A stretch of 64,000 bases of DNA, taken from assembly GCF_963678635.1 (NCBI RefSeq), contig NC_087066.1:55384312-55448311 (forward strand), in the 5' to 3' direction. The DNA comes from Symsagittifera roscoffensis. Lineage: Eukaryota; Xenacoelomorpha; Acoela; Convolutidae. A program made the position numbers and the translations under genes. Each line of letters starts with the position of its first letter. Positions within the stretch are counted from its first letter, which is position 1. Of the stretch, positions 23,101 to 30,530 are shown in pieces. Under the pieces are notes generated by a model, which was given only the letters and a program-made list of their open reading frames with translations, was not told where the DNA came from and searched no databases.

Positions 23101-26100
23101 GCAACTGGCTATTTTCGCTTGTGCTCACTGATAGTTCAAACGGCGAGTAAAACATACCTTTCATCAAACACTCAAACTTGTCATATTTCACAGCCGGTGC
23201 TGCTGGCTTCTTTGAAGCGGATTCCACTGATAGTTTTCTCTCTTTCTTTACAGGAGTCAGTTTCTTTTCAGTGGATTCTTGTGAATTCTCTCGAGTTAGC
23301 TAAAACCAATACAATTGAGGGAAATTGAAGGCCACTCAAGGTCCGATTTCTAAGATTCAACATAAAGACTTGCCTCTATCTATTCAAGAAGATTCAATTT
23401 TTTTTGAATTTAGGATAGAAATACTTACCTTGTGTTTTGTAGTTTTTGAAGCAGACGATGGTGTTTTCATTTCCCAATTGGGCATTTTCCGCGGTGGTTT
23501 ACTACCAGTTAAAGGACTTTCTTTTGAATTATCTTCTATTTTCGAATCTTTCGCAACGAGTGTAGATGGAGAATTGACTCTCATTTCAGAAGCTATACTA
23601 ACAGATGTTTTTGTTGGCGTGTTTTTCGAAATGTCTTCTTTCGAATTCTGCTTAGAAATGGTCGGTTTTGTGGAACTGTTTAAGGCTATTGAGTTTGTAA
23701 GCGACTGTCTGTTTTTGAAGAAAGAGCCAATCTTTATGGTGTCTGGAGCTAGTTCGCTTGAGGTCGAAGGTACTGTAAGAGAGGCTAGAGCATTTGCACT
23801 TGAGTATGAAGAAGTTTGCACTTCATGGCTTTCTCCCATCAGTTTGAAAAACGTCAGCCCGTATAGATGCTGAAATTATAAGTAGCGGTAAGTTTTAAAA
23901 CCTTTCGAGCAGCCGTGGCCGAGTGGGGGTAAGGCAAGCGTCTCTCAACATGAGGACCGTGCGTTCGAATCCCAATTCGCGCATGGTTGGAGGGGCCCTT
24001 ATTGTCGTTCGCCTCCTCTAGGTGGGACGACTACGGCAAAATTGATGACATGCCCCATCCCCAACAGCAAAAGGTTCATATATCTCCCCTAATTGAGAAA
24101 AACATGCACATTTTGCTTATTTTCCTGGGTTGGGTAATGTTGGCTCACCCGGAAACAACCAGCACGGATTACGTGGACCTCGAACCACCAACCTTTTGAC
24201 TAAGAGGCGTAGGTTTAGCCACTTCACTGCTTCTTCCCTAACGAGAGTTTATTCTTAAAAACATTGATAGTACTGAAAACTAGATGTTGTCAATTTGTAC
24301 TATGACGTTTTCAATTCAAATAGGTTTAAAATTGGAATCGATGAAGTATAAACTTGCACAATATGTCTGATTTTTCATTTCAAAAATCATTGCCTTTAGG
24401 TCACTACAACTATGGGTAAAATTATGCTTCACAGATTTCCATTAACTTGCCCCATAGAGTAAACGAAACGACTGGTTTATGTCCAAATTCGTAGTCTGAA
24501 TAAAACTGGAAGATCGAGTAGACTTACATTATTGAAAGGCTGCGTGCAAACCACTTTCACTCGGTCCCAATACTGATCGCGGGTTTCAGCATTCAGTTTA
24601 GCCACGGAGAACATTTTCACCCTGAAGTAGACCAGATATGCAATATTTAAGGAACCAATAATCAAGTCCATCTCGTTCCGCAAAATCTCTTTAATTGCCG
24701 AGACCTATGTATTTTTTTGTTTTATTTTTTTGGGCGGGAACAAATTGTTTACCCTTAAGGAACGGGTATGGACAAATGTGCACTTTAAACCAACGCATTA
24801 TTTTACGCAGACCCATGAGAAAAAATACGTTTATGAATTGTAACATTTTTTCATGAATTTTGAAAAACTGAATATAATCCAAAACACGGAATCTTAGAGA
24901 ACATTAAACAAGAGTAACTTTGCAATACTTGCGACACAATAATTTTTTTGCTAATTTAAAAATCAGTTAAACTCCATTGTTATATAATAACCAACACAAA
25001 AACTTAACTGACCCCTGCATATTTTTCTCGTTTCTACTGTCCTGTAGTGTCATAAGTGAGCTGCAGAGGAGTAGTACTTTGAAGTCCTCCTCTTTAAGCG
25101 AAGTGGCCTTGCCCACCAACACCTCCACAAACCCACTTCCATAGTTGCCCACGTGCACACTCGTGACCTTGGTCGAGCGCTGCAGCTGCAACAAAAATAC
25201 AAAATCAAGATAATCCACTCGAGAAGTTTTCCAACAAAATATTGAAAAAACTCCCTCTTCATGAAATCCTAGACAGTCCTCATGTGTAACACAATTTTAA
25301 TTCGGAACTTGATTTCAATTAGGAGCTTTGATACAATCAAAATCAAAATTTTACAAGCAGCTTAAAAATCTTTTTGACCACAAATAAACAGCAAGACTTT
25401 TTCCAGGTCTATTTGGAGAAAAGTGGCAGCTTGATCTAGAAACAGTAGTAGTTACCTGTTGATGTGGAATCATCGCAAAAACCTACACAGTTACGACACC
25501 CTTGCTGATTGCAAGAACTGACGAAAAATTGATCTGAGTAGCAAATTGAAGACCAATTCTTCTTGACACCGGTAGAATTTTTCCGAAATACTTAATTAGA
25601 AGAAGAATCACGACAATAAAGTTTAAAATATGAGTAACATTAGACATTTTTACGAGCTTTCTTTGAAGAAGTTGAAATCACAAGAAAAAACAACTGCTAA
25701 GGGCAAAAGACGATGAAACATGAATTGTCTGACTAGCAAAACGCGGACCAAAAATCATCTCATCGGACAAATTTTTCTGAAATATTTTGGAACAGGAAAC
25801 ACGACAAAAGGGCTAAAATATGACAAAAAAAATCTACCAGAAACCCCTCCAAACGGAAACAATATCGCTACACAGAAAAACTGTCTGAACCCCCCCCCCC
25901 CCCCCACCTCACTCAAACATTAATTTTATGGTCTAACGAGGGGTTTTACAAAGTTACTTATGAAGACCAAATATGTTTGCCATGGCCTAATTAGTCTGCA
26001 TGGCAACTTTCATCACAATCGGACAAAGTGAACAGTAACTTCAAATATAAAAAATTGCAGGTGGGGGGGGGGGGGAAGAGCCAAAATAAGTTATTTGTAT

Positions 26101-28382
26101 ATATTGCAAGAAGAAGGCAAAACACTGGTGGACTAAGGTTTCACAACAGAACGATACATGAGCCACACAGAAACACCAACAAGTTTAACTGCATAAACGG
26201 CAACCGAAATTCTAAACAAAAAGGCGAAGCTTCGCTTCGGAAACATTAGCGAGAACACGAAATAAGCAGATCTAAGCTCTTTTCCAGCTTCCCACCCCCC
26301 TCGTAAAATTACAGAATTAAACTGCTCAAAAATTGTTCACACGGCGTTTTGCATGTTAAAAATGTTGTATAAAATTGTTCACCTGTTCACGCTGACACGT
26401 TTTAACGCAGTTTATAACATGAATAGTAATTATTAATAGACTTTCATAAATTGAATTTCAGAAAACATCAAAGGAGGGAACTGGAAAAGAGCCCAGCTCT
26501 ACATAGTGCAGTAAGAAAATTAGAAATAAGCCTCGAATTAGCAAAAATTCGGCTACCTCTGAGATTCAAACCAGCGACCGAGAGATTATGAGTCTCACAC
26601 TCTAGCCACTCAGACACGGAAACGTATTAAATATAAAGCACTAGCCACAAACAAAGCAGAGAACAGATGCTATACAATTTTCAACTCTACAGTGAAATTT
26701 ACAAATAAGTGAACACTTTTAATGAACACTTTTATTTGCGAGTTAAGTTAGAAAAAAGAGAAATATCGTAAAAATACGCTACGCTGATGACTTGTGTAAA
26801 CATAATCAACCAATGAAAACCACAAGAATGCGTAAAAAGGAGAAACGCTATAGAATGTGTGTTCGAACGCCATAGAAAGAATTGATCTGACCTTACATAT
26901 TACCAACTTCCTGCCAGGGCATATCAAGGCAAATAAATCATAGGCCCGAAATGCGAACAACCGTGGGCAGCAAACAACATTTCGCGCCATAGCCGAACAT
27001 GCACAGGAGGACCCTTGAGGGGTGAAAACTATAGAAAACAGAAATAGTGTAGTCAAAATTTAAAAAGTCGGACAAATAAGCCGAATAATAGGTAGACCAA
27101 GGATAATCTAAAATAAAAAAAAACCCTAATCCAGTAAAAAATTATTTAATGTACACATACCCGTACATAGTGGCGTGCACGGGAAATTTTCGTGTGGAAG
27201 GGGGTTCCGAATTTTTTGTAGGCCGACCAAATTAACTTTCTGAGCCTCCGAAAGCCTACAAAGACCTTTTAAAGACGTTCTATTTGCACTTTTTTGTCAC
27301 GAGCATCCTCCTCGAACTTAGTATATTGGCGCCAAAAACGCTTTTACCACCAAAAGGAGTAGACACTTGGAGAAAATTTGGCAACCAGTTTTGAGGAGGG
27401 CTCCCTATCCCCCGCCACGCTACTGTCCGTACCTTAATATGCGGCCTAAGCCGCCTTAATATTCAGTTTTTTAGTAAAAAGTCAAGGCTACGATTTGATA
27501 ATTTCTGCTAATATCAGGGGGTAAAAACTAACATATGCTTGCTTTTCAAGCTTTTCAATACAAACGAATTCATCCCTAACAAGAACTCGACACAAATGCG
27601 TGGAAAGAAAGCTGCCCAATAGCTGAATGGTTCTACTAGTTGGAAAAAAGTCAGGGAAACCGAGTGAAACTAAAAAAAAATTTATCCTGAAACTTCTGAA
27701 CTTCTTTTTAATCCACTGGGAAATCTTAAATTTTAAATCCATTTCGAGCCTTAAGACAAAAATCAGCAGCAAAAATAATTTCCAAAATTCTAGATCTATG
27801 CAAAATCTTTGAATTTTAGATATATCATTTATACTAAGTTACATACCATTTTTAGCAATAGTTAAACTCAAAATTTCAGGAAATTGAGTATATGTCAGCA
27901 GCACAAATGATTCAAATGATTTTGCTTATCAGGTTGTTAACCCACTAAAGTCCATATTCCGACTTAGAAGTGTAAAGAAATCAAATAGCTAACAGTCAAA
28001 TTTGACTGTAATTGTTTTTTTGAATTTTTCCTGAAAAAAAAGAAAAAAATCAACACTGCGTAGATAATTGCCCTCACTGCAATCATTGACACTTAAAAAA
28101 GCGTAAGCAAACGCAGCGATTCAAAAGTCTTCTGATTAATAAGTATTGATTTTTCCTACCTGAACAACAACTGACGCCTGTTTCTCTCCTTTGCTGTTAC
28201 ATGTCCAGTAACCACTACTGTCCGAAAAGATATTAGAAGCTAGATGGTCCTAAAACAGTTCCGTCTTCTGTAACAAAAGTGATTTGGTGCAGATTAATAT
28301 TTTGGGTATTCAATCTCAACTTTCGACTTACCGGATGCTCCGAGGACACGGAAATAACCTTCTCAATTGATACCTTGGACAT
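4968..28382 (-). CDS. XRCC1: XRCC1, DNA single-strand-break repair scaffold (complete, 11 exons)
   Basis: Scaffold of single-strand-break and base-excision repair that in animals binds DNA polymerase beta (N-terminal domain), PARP1/poly(ADP-ribose) (BRCT1), FHA proteins PNKP/APTX/APLF (phosphorylated acidic linker) and DNA ligase III (BRCT2). The eleven minus-strand exons are 28382-28332, 28249-28160, 25185-25013, 24621-24528, 23869-23429, 23299-23158, 19641-19521, 6644-6522, 6288-6203, 6018-5661 and 5154-4968. They join in phase into 621 codons plus TGA; human XRCC1 has 633. The N-terminal domain covers residues 1-150, BRCT1 about 326-415 and BRCT2 about 528-621, split by Ser/Lys-rich and acidic linkers. 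All introns are GT-AG; the weakest donor is GTTAAT after exon 9. Introns 2, 6 and 7 are 3.0, 3.5 and 12.9 kb and full of repeats, and intron 7 contains another gene. Confidence 0.96.
5661..6018 (-). CDS. XRCC1: XRCC1 exon 10 (acidic linker and start of BRCT2)
   Basis: Opens EPKSSTFSEKKESQ, then an acidic stretch with SDSAYDVETDEEYDPY. Its place and composition match the CK2-phosphorylated linker that binds FHA domains of PNKP and APTX in animals; the function here is inferred. It ends with ELPPLPDFFKRRKFLLFG and IIAYNG, the start of BRCT2 (human ELPDFFQGKHFFLYG...VTAFNG). Acceptor ATTTAG, donor GTATGT. Confidence 0.95.
6203..6288 (-). CDS. XRCC1: XRCC1 exon 9 (end of BRCT1 and start of second linker)
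   Basis: Continues in phase as NYSLIPLSDQTKDEPEIKAS, corresponding to human RRYLMAGPG and then an acidic Ser-rich linker. Acceptor TTTCAG. The donor GTTAAT is weaker than the others, so the exact 3' edge is the least certain in the gene, though phase with exon 10 supports it. Confidence 0.82.
6522..6644 (-). CDS. XRCC1: XRCC1 exon 8 (BRCT1, second half)
   Basis: With the two bases from exon 7 it reads I, then CAFANTPKFNQVQ, then HIVKKEWILDCHQNR, matching human ICAFANTPKYSQV and RIVRKEWVLDCHRMR. It contains the conserved BRCT tryptophan in EWILDC. Acceptor TTTTAG, donor GTATGT. Confidence 0.95.
6803..7092. mobile_element. MITE of the TGTTCCGAC family, diverged
   Basis: Bounded by ttttccgactgcccttaaatc on the left and cttcggaagtcggaaag on the right. 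Its interior (gggggatgaa, cacgcg, ccaatttggg words) is an inverted, shortened relative of the elements at 8531-9065 and 11448-11975. It lies in XRCC1 intron 7, immediately upstream of exon 8 on the + map. Confidence 0.55.
7226..7496. mobile_element. Fold-back MITE with C11/G11 ends, copy 1
   Basis: Starts with C11 (7226-7236) followed by tcagtggataaatttggcaa and ends with the reverse complement, ttgccaaatttatctactta followed by G11 (7486-7496). The arms stay complementary for about 80 bases each (the ttcaaattttgagttgaaa and gcgagtgaaaca words recur inverted), with the palindromic word agcagctgctcgatta near the centre. The fold-back reaches nearly the whole element and no coding capacity is visible. 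Confidence 0.8.
8531..9065. mobile_element. MITE of the TGTTCCGAC family (in block B)
   Basis: Left end TGTTCCGACTTTCGATACGA, then cggaatatttgtgctcgggg. Right end tcggaacattcagggcttcgccctg, whose last part is a small hairpin (CAGGGC/GCCCTG). The two ends form an inverted TGTTCCGA pair. There is no open frame of note. Confidence 0.65.
9189..9456. mobile_element. Fold-back MITE with C9/G11 ends, copy 2
   Basis: Second copy of the element at 7226-7496, with C9 at 9189-9197 and G11 at 9446-9456. The arms and central agcagctgctcgatta word are conserved. Its left edge abuts the end of block B (aaatttatta), as expected for a tandem duplication starting at the poly-C. Confidence 0.8.
10045..11027. 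mobile_element. Unclassified ~985-bp insertion
   Basis: Defined by comparison with the empty site in the first A+B unit. Starts aaattcaaaatgcaaaaatg and ends aaatatgtaatcttata; only acg is common to both sides, so a short target duplication is possible but not proven. The interior carries the dispersed wording aaaccgcgaaaaatgaaatt and agtctgaactacgttcatcg, which recurs at 19390-19500. The 89-codon open frame inside shows no family resemblance. Confidence 0.6.
11448..11975. mobile_element. MITE of the TGTTCCGAC family (in block B')
   Basis: Second copy of the element at 8531-9065: left end ttgttccgactttcgatacg, right end cattcggaacattcagggct with the same CAGGGC/GCCCTG hairpin. It differs by a few substitutions and a deletion of one of the paired ccattttggcc words. 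Confidence 0.65.
12199..12921 (-). CDS. MANSC1-like gene exon 3 (acidic stalk, transmembrane helix, tail)
   Basis: Starts SEESTFVIFIEDFHG after acceptor TTTCAG and runs 240 residues to TAA at 12201-12199. The first part completes the MANSC fold; the stalk has over 60 Asp/Glu; the helix and the RRR stop-transfer follow. The tail ends EPLYGNSEYHD with two tyrosines. Repeats fill the 4.2-kb intron upstream. Confidence 0.88.
   Translation of the reverse strand, partial: SEESTFVIFIEDFHGVEESEANFSQTSPSAETEDEESSESGEESDNESIEESDQDSEGESVEADDESEEDESESGETDGGSEEFLDNSGEESETTSEESYGDESDEGYEYEDGDYEDGDYEDDDFYEESNKNSGDIEYDDFFDAVLKPMGDEENFTDEDDNTEEAGNSFDSISSNLNSALAHPSDEIGLILISVFCVVAAVTASVLMANKVYQHYQRRRLYDKLDYMSQEPLYGNSEYHD
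12199..18501 (-). CDS. MANSC1-like type I membrane protein, three exons, nested in XRCC1 intron 7
   Basis: Minus-strand exons 18501-18220, 17269-17159 and 12921-12199 join in phase 0 into 371 codons. Residues 1-32 look like a signal peptide (MNNMLSMNPPL followed by a Leu-rich core). The domain after it has the MANSC cysteine pattern: NPC, SVCAQMCCD, SCNTAVFF, ETCYLVHC and PNC. In the family this is an extracellular disulfide domain (MANSC1, LRP11, HAI-1). Residues ~147-300 are extremely acidic (SEE, DEE, YEDGDYED repeats). A membrane helix follows at ~318-338 (GLILISVFCVVAAVTASVLM) and then a tail with YQRRRLYDKLDY, close in wording to the human MANSC1 tail RRKRYSRLDY. Ligand and role are unknown. 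The gene lies wholly inside a host intron on the same strand. In-frame ATGs upstream (to 18591) would spoil the signal peptide. Confidence 0.85.
14283..14925. mobile_element. MITE of the TGTTCCGAC family, reverse orientation
   Basis: Left end cccctgaatgttccgattgc (the hairpin end, partly duplicated at 14268-14315). Right end ctcttaaccc-type wording replaced by attacactctttcttcgaaa followed by gtcggaagaataag. Interior words gcgcgataattcgc-like and ttggaacgatttaatccg are shared with the copies at 8531 and 20080. Confidence 0.5.
15465..16090. mobile_element. Hairpin-ended non-autonomous element (ACAGAGGCGAAGC family)
   Basis: Begins acacagaggcgaagctgtgc and ends cgcttcgcaagtgtaaaaag; ACAC..GGCGAAGC and the reverse complement of CTTCGCAAGTGT form imperfect terminal inverted repeats. 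The interior includes a decayed tRNA-like stretch (15560-15640, minus strand; tgagtctcacgc...ctactcagccacgc) and the segment ttgcgagatatattgagtta to gaattaaaaatgcatcaact, both shared with 34325-34990. Confidence 0.6.
16530..16600 (-). repeat. tRNA-derived segment
   Basis: Minus strand carries a B box (GGTTCGAATCCCGCCAG) and an A-box-like region with tRNA spacing. An upstream acceptor half that pairs cleanly is not seen, so a tRNA-derived repeat or pseudogene is more likely than a functional tRNA. Confidence 0.5.
17159..17269 (-). CDS. MANSC1-like gene exon 2 (second half of MANSC domain)
   Basis: Exactly 37 codons, SCNTAVFFREESRSETCYLV and HCNEPNCGSEFLLESQV, between acceptor TTTTAG and donor GTGAGT. 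The CYLVHC word is the most family-specific part (human MANSC1 has CYLFFC). Confidence 0.85.
18220..18501 (-). CDS. MANSC1-like gene exon 1 (signal peptide, first half of MANSC domain)
   Basis: Ninety-four codons from MNNMLSM to EEMGNNAE, ending at donor GTTAGT in phase 0. It carries cysteines in NPCGDLD, ASVCAQMCCD. The ATG at 18501 was preferred because the hydrophobic core then starts near residue 10. Confidence 0.82.
18868..19050. repeat. Left arm of a large inverted repeat around XRCC1 exon 7
   Basis: gggagccaacagttttcaag, ggtcacatgtgctattcaaa and ataatctcgaatgtcggaaa are found reverse-complemented at 21420-21600, with similarity running on to the aaaatgcatttcaaaaatcac word near 19050. 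The arms enclose about 2.4 kb that includes exon 7 and a minisatellite. Confidence 0.8.
19521..19641 (-). CDS. XRCC1: XRCC1 exon 7 (BRCT1, first half)
   Basis: DVVFCLSGFVNPLRGELR and KALAMGAKYKQDW match human VVVVLSGFQNPFRSELR and KALELGAKYRPDW. The exon ends after CTCAT with the donor GTTTGT. It lies isolated between 3.5-kb and 12.9-kb introns and between the two arms of an inverted repeat (18868-19050 and 21420-21600). Confidence 0.95.
20080..20475. mobile_element. MITE of the TGTTCCGAC family
   Basis: Left end gccctgaatgttccgactgc, right end ttcctcgaaagtcagaacaa. Interior words are shared with 14995 onward (atatcgaataa, gacaatatcaaa, gtacaaaattaa). Located in XRCC1 intron 6. Confidence 0.6.
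20650..21415 (+). repeat. ~160-bp minisatellite array, locus 1
   Basis: The wording gagagtaccctaacagcacc recurs near 20881, 21041, 21203 and 21361 (period about 160). Each unit also has tatctcgaaaactacaagga followed by tttgagc. A lead-in, ctagcgtgtaccgcacctcc, precedes the first unit and is also found before locus 2. Confidence 0.85.
21420..21600. repeat. Right arm of the large inverted repeat around XRCC1 exon 7
   Basis: Reverse complement of 18868-19050 with a few differences (catgtattatgcactttttc, ctgtttgaatagcaaatgtg, aaaactgttggctccc). It directly follows minisatellite locus 1. Confidence 0.8.
21640..21995 (-). mobile_element. Hairpin-ended element (ACAGAGGCGAAGC family), reverse copy
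   Basis: Shows the family ends in reverse order: gcgaacttgcgagcattagt at the left, gaagcgcagctacgcctctg at the right. The interior has the tRNA B-box remnant cagatcgaatctcaaacgta. Shorter than the copies at 15465 and 34325. Confidence 0.55.
22000..23157. other. Rest of XRCC1 intron 6, no gene seen
   Basis: AT-rich. Contains a MITE-like end (cagtggcgtggtgcg near 22165) and, at 22788-22870, an inverted relative of the sequence that follows minisatellite locus 2 (ttcactatctcgccatgttt). No coding resemblance was found. Confidence 0.5.
23158..23299 (-). CDS. XRCC1: XRCC1 exon 6 (linker leading into BRCT1)
   Basis: Starts LTRENSQESTEKKL and ends AVKYDKFECLMK plus one base. The lysine-rich stretch (VKKERK, SKKP) occupies the place of the nuclear-localisation-rich linker in other XRCC1 proteins, an inference. 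The end matches the human lead-in to BRCT1 (GPEELGKILQG). Acceptor TTTTAG, donor GTATGT. Confidence 0.9.
23429..23869 (-). CDS. XRCC1: XRCC1 exon 5 (end of NTD and first linker)
   Basis: Opens with HLYGLTFFKL, the counterpart of human PFGLSFVRFH that closes the N-terminal domain. It continues for about 137 residues as a Ser/Thr/Lys-rich disordered linker with the phrases IGSFFKNRQ and ESPLTGSKPPRKMPNW. Phase 0 at both ends; donor GTAAGT. A 182-codon open frame on the opposite strand is only its antisense shadow. Confidence 0.93.
23910..24240 (+). mobile_element. tRNA-derived SINE in XRCC1 intron 4
   Basis: The tRNA-like head (23910-23985) has an A box (GTGGCCGAGTGGGGGTAAGG) and a B box (GCGTTCGAATCCC) at normal spacing, resembling a Leu/Ser-type tRNA. 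A unique body follows (ttattgtcgttcgcctcctc, ccaacagcaaaaggttcata). A 70-codon open frame across it is coincidental. Confidence 0.7.
24528..24621 (-). CDS. XRCC1: XRCC1 exon 4 (NTD)
   Basis: Encodes VKMFSVAKL and YWDRVKVVCTQPFNN, matching human VRMFGPDKL and RWDRVKIVCSQPYSK. Acceptor ACTTCAG, donor GTAAGT, ends in phase 0. Confidence 0.95.
25013..25185 (-). CDS. XRCC1: XRCC1 exon 3 (NTD core)
   Basis: Contains SVHVGNYGSGFVEVLVGKA, which is nearly colinear with the human SVDIGNDGSAFVEVLVG strand pair. Acceptor TTGCAG; donor GTCAGT leaves two bases of a glycine codon that exon 4 completes. Intron 2 upstream is about 3 kb and holds a MITE, a poly-C element and a tRNA-like repeat. Confidence 0.95.
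25890..26075. mobile_element. Element with C16 and G13 ends
   Basis: C16 at 25890-25905 followed by acctcac, and caggt followed by G13 at 26063-26075, form an inverted CCCCCCACCT/AGGTGGGGGG pair around 150 bases of unique AT-rich DNA. It is unrelated inside to the fold-back element at 7226 but uses the same kind of homopolymer terminus. Confidence 0.55.
26220..26640. mobile_element. Hairpin-element fragment with tRNA-like stretch
   Basis: aaaggcgaagcttcgcttcg at 26220 is the family hairpin; a tRNA-like stretch follows on the minus strand at 26554-26622 (ctgagattcaaaccagcgac ... ctagccactcagacacgg). The right end is not clear. Confidence 0.45.
27167..27426. mobile_element. 260-bp MITE with 6-bp target duplication
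   Basis: Left end ATAGTGGCGTGCACGGG, right end CCCGCCACGCTACTGT; the outer 11 bases match at 9 positions as inverted repeats. CCGTAC flanks both sides (27161-27166 and 27427-27432), a likely target-site duplication. The TIR resembles the CAGTGGCGT-type ends of some cut-and-paste DNA transposons; the superfamily is not assigned. Confidence 0.7.
28160..28249 (-). CDS. XRCC1: XRCC1 exon 2 (residues 18-47)
   Basis: Thirty codons, DHLASNIFSDSSGYWTCNSK and onward, ending in SVVVQ, which matches the XRCC1 NTD segment that includes the conserved W and the SVVLQ strand. Acceptor TTTTAG, donor GTAGGA, phase 0 on both sides. Intron 1 is only 82 bases. Confidence 0.93.
28332..28382 (-). CDS. XRCC1: XRCC1 exon 1 (residues 1-17)
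   Basis: Encodes MSKVSIEKVISVSSEHP, which lines up with the first strand of the XRCC1 N-terminal domain (human starts MPEIRLRHVVSCSSQD). The start codon at 28382-28380 is the first ATG in frame with the family alignment. The exon ends in phase 0 at the donor GTAAGT. Confidence 0.93.
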
Positions 28383-29440
28383 TTTTGTGTTTTCACAATG
28401 GCATCTCACATCTTCACATTAATCTGAAGATAGCTCAGTCAAAACTGAAAATCAAAAACTTTTTTAAAAATAACTGAAAATTCGTTATCACTAATCTAAA
28501 ATCTTTACGCGCATACAATTTAGAGCCATTTTTTAAACAAAAAATCTTGCTCGACTGATTAAGACCAAACACCCTCGAATCCTCCATAAAAGCAAAAAAG
28601 CTATATCGTAATTTTCAAAAAAAAATGGAAGAACACACGGCTTATCACACGAGTAATCAACTTATTTTTCTTCAAAACAGGATTTTCTTAGAGTTAAAAA
28701 AAAACACGATTAATCGGTGGCTTGCACAAGCAGCAAGAAAGTTTAGAACAGTTATTTGAACATTTGAAAAAACAAAGAAAAAACGGGTTTCCCATCTTTT
28801 GTGCATTTTTCAAAAAGAAACTATCAATACGCACTCATAGAATAAAACTTTTGTAATCATTTCATCAACAAACTATTCAAAATGCATTCAAATTACGAGA
28901 TAATTACCCGTGCAAAAAAGTGAACCAACTGTCCAATAATATTTAACCAGACGCAAAAATGCAGTTCTAAAATGCAGTGTAAATTGAAAATCAATAAAAA
29001 ACATAGCCATACTCCACAGATGATTCTTCACTTGAACTTCTAATTCTTGGATCAAAAATAAACGTAAAGTTAAAGCGGAGCATCGCAACACTTGCATTAT
29101 AACGCAATCATAGCACTGCAAGCTGGCGCTTAGAAAATAAGAAAGAACGCAGTCAAAAAATATTTGACACAGAGGCTAAGTGGAGCTTCGAATCACTTGT
29201 GATACTAAAAAAATAGCATTGCAAGCTAGCAGACAGGAAAGGAAACGAGAGCCACTAAGTCCAAAGAAAACGGAAAAACTTTCGATAAAATCACAACTAT
29301 AAACTTCCAAAAGATTGTCTGGAATGATGTTCTATTTGCGGAAGCACATCCAGAAACACATTCGAAGGCATCAATGAAAATTCAAAAACAATTTTTGAGC
29401 GAAAATAAAATGAAATAGTGGTCATGAAAAACTATAAACC
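28383..29440. other. XRCC1 5' flank, no gene seen
   Basis: AT-rich. The promoter should lie here but no TATA box or initiator can be singled out. A fragment of the ACAGAGGCGAAGC element is present at 29161-29210 (cacagaggctaagtggagct). The minus-strand open frame at 28888-29121 has no family resemblance. Confidence 0.5.
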
Positions 29441-29449
29441 ATAAACTAG

Positions 29450-30530
29450 CGTTTAACGCACCTCTGGTGTTTCGAAATTTTTCGACAACTCATGAAAAAC
29501 CGCATATATTGGAAACAAGATCTGCAAACTCTGACTGCACCCAATTACAGGGCTGGTAATTTCAAACTTTTTAATTTTTTTAAATTCCCATTTAGAAATA
29601 CCATAAAAACGTCATCTCAAAAACTTAATGGGCCTCTGGAGAAATTTGGAGGCCAGATTTGCAACCACTGAGAGCACCCTACTATAAGGTTGGGAATTTC
29701 AAATTTCGTGAATTTTTTAAACCTGTTTCCCCGAAAAAAAATTGAAAAAATCATTAAAAACGACTTATCTCGGAAACTAAAAGGATTTGAGCATTCATAT
29801 TTAGAGGCAAGGTTTGAGACACCTGGGTGTACGCTGACAAAAAGGTTGTCTTCATCAAGTTAGTAGTTTGAAATTTTGTGAATTTCTTTGTAGATAAAAA
29901 ATCAAAAAAATAAATGTCACATCTCGGAAACTAAAAGCATTTGAGCAGTCGCATGTGGCAAAATTTGTAACTTCTGGGAGTATCCTGACAGCACTCAACT
30001 ACAAAGTTAGGATTATCAAATTTTGAAAAAAAAATAATTTGATTTTTCTGAATTTTTTTTTGAAAAAATCACAGAAAACGTCATATCTCGAAAACTACAA
30101 GGATTTGAGCAGTCATATTTAGAGGCAAGACTCGCAATCCTTGAGAGTACTTTGAAAGGACATAAATACAGGGTTGGGAATTTCAGATTTTGAAAACTAT
30201 TTGGTTATTTGAGTTTTCAGAAAGTTTTTGATAAAATCACAAAAATTGTCGTATCTCGTATACTAAAAGAATTTGGGCATTCATAATTGGAGGACAAATT
30301 CGCAACCCCTTAGAAAACCCTGACAGCATCCCACTATTGGGCTGCTTATTTTAAACTCGGTTAAATAACCACTAAAATCAAACTGGAAAATCGAAAAAAA
30401 AATTCTTAACCATTTACGATATGTCGTAACGTGCAAAAATTCTTTCGTTCAGCATGCAGTAATAATACGTTGAAAAAGCTTAAACATGGCGAGATAGTGA
30501 AGCCTGCATTTAAATATATAATAGATTCTA
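29450..30530 (+). repeat. ~160-bp minisatellite array, locus 2
   Basis: Begins with ctagcgtttaacgcacctct, the lead-in also found at locus 1. About six diverged units follow, marked by tgagagcaccctactataag-type and atctcgaaaactacaaggat words near 29650, 29820, 29980, 30140 and 30310. A tail to about 30530 (aaaaagcttaaacatggcga) has relatives after locus 3 and, inverted, at 22788-22870. Confidence 0.8.

Noticed and set aside
23325-23873. 182-codon plus-strand open frame
   Set aside because: It is antisense to XRCC1 exon 5, which has family alignment and splice sites; its translation has no resemblance to known proteins.
23910-23985. Possible tRNA-Leu/Ser gene
   Set aside because: A and B boxes are good but the ends do not form a convincing acceptor stem and it is joined to a SINE-like body.
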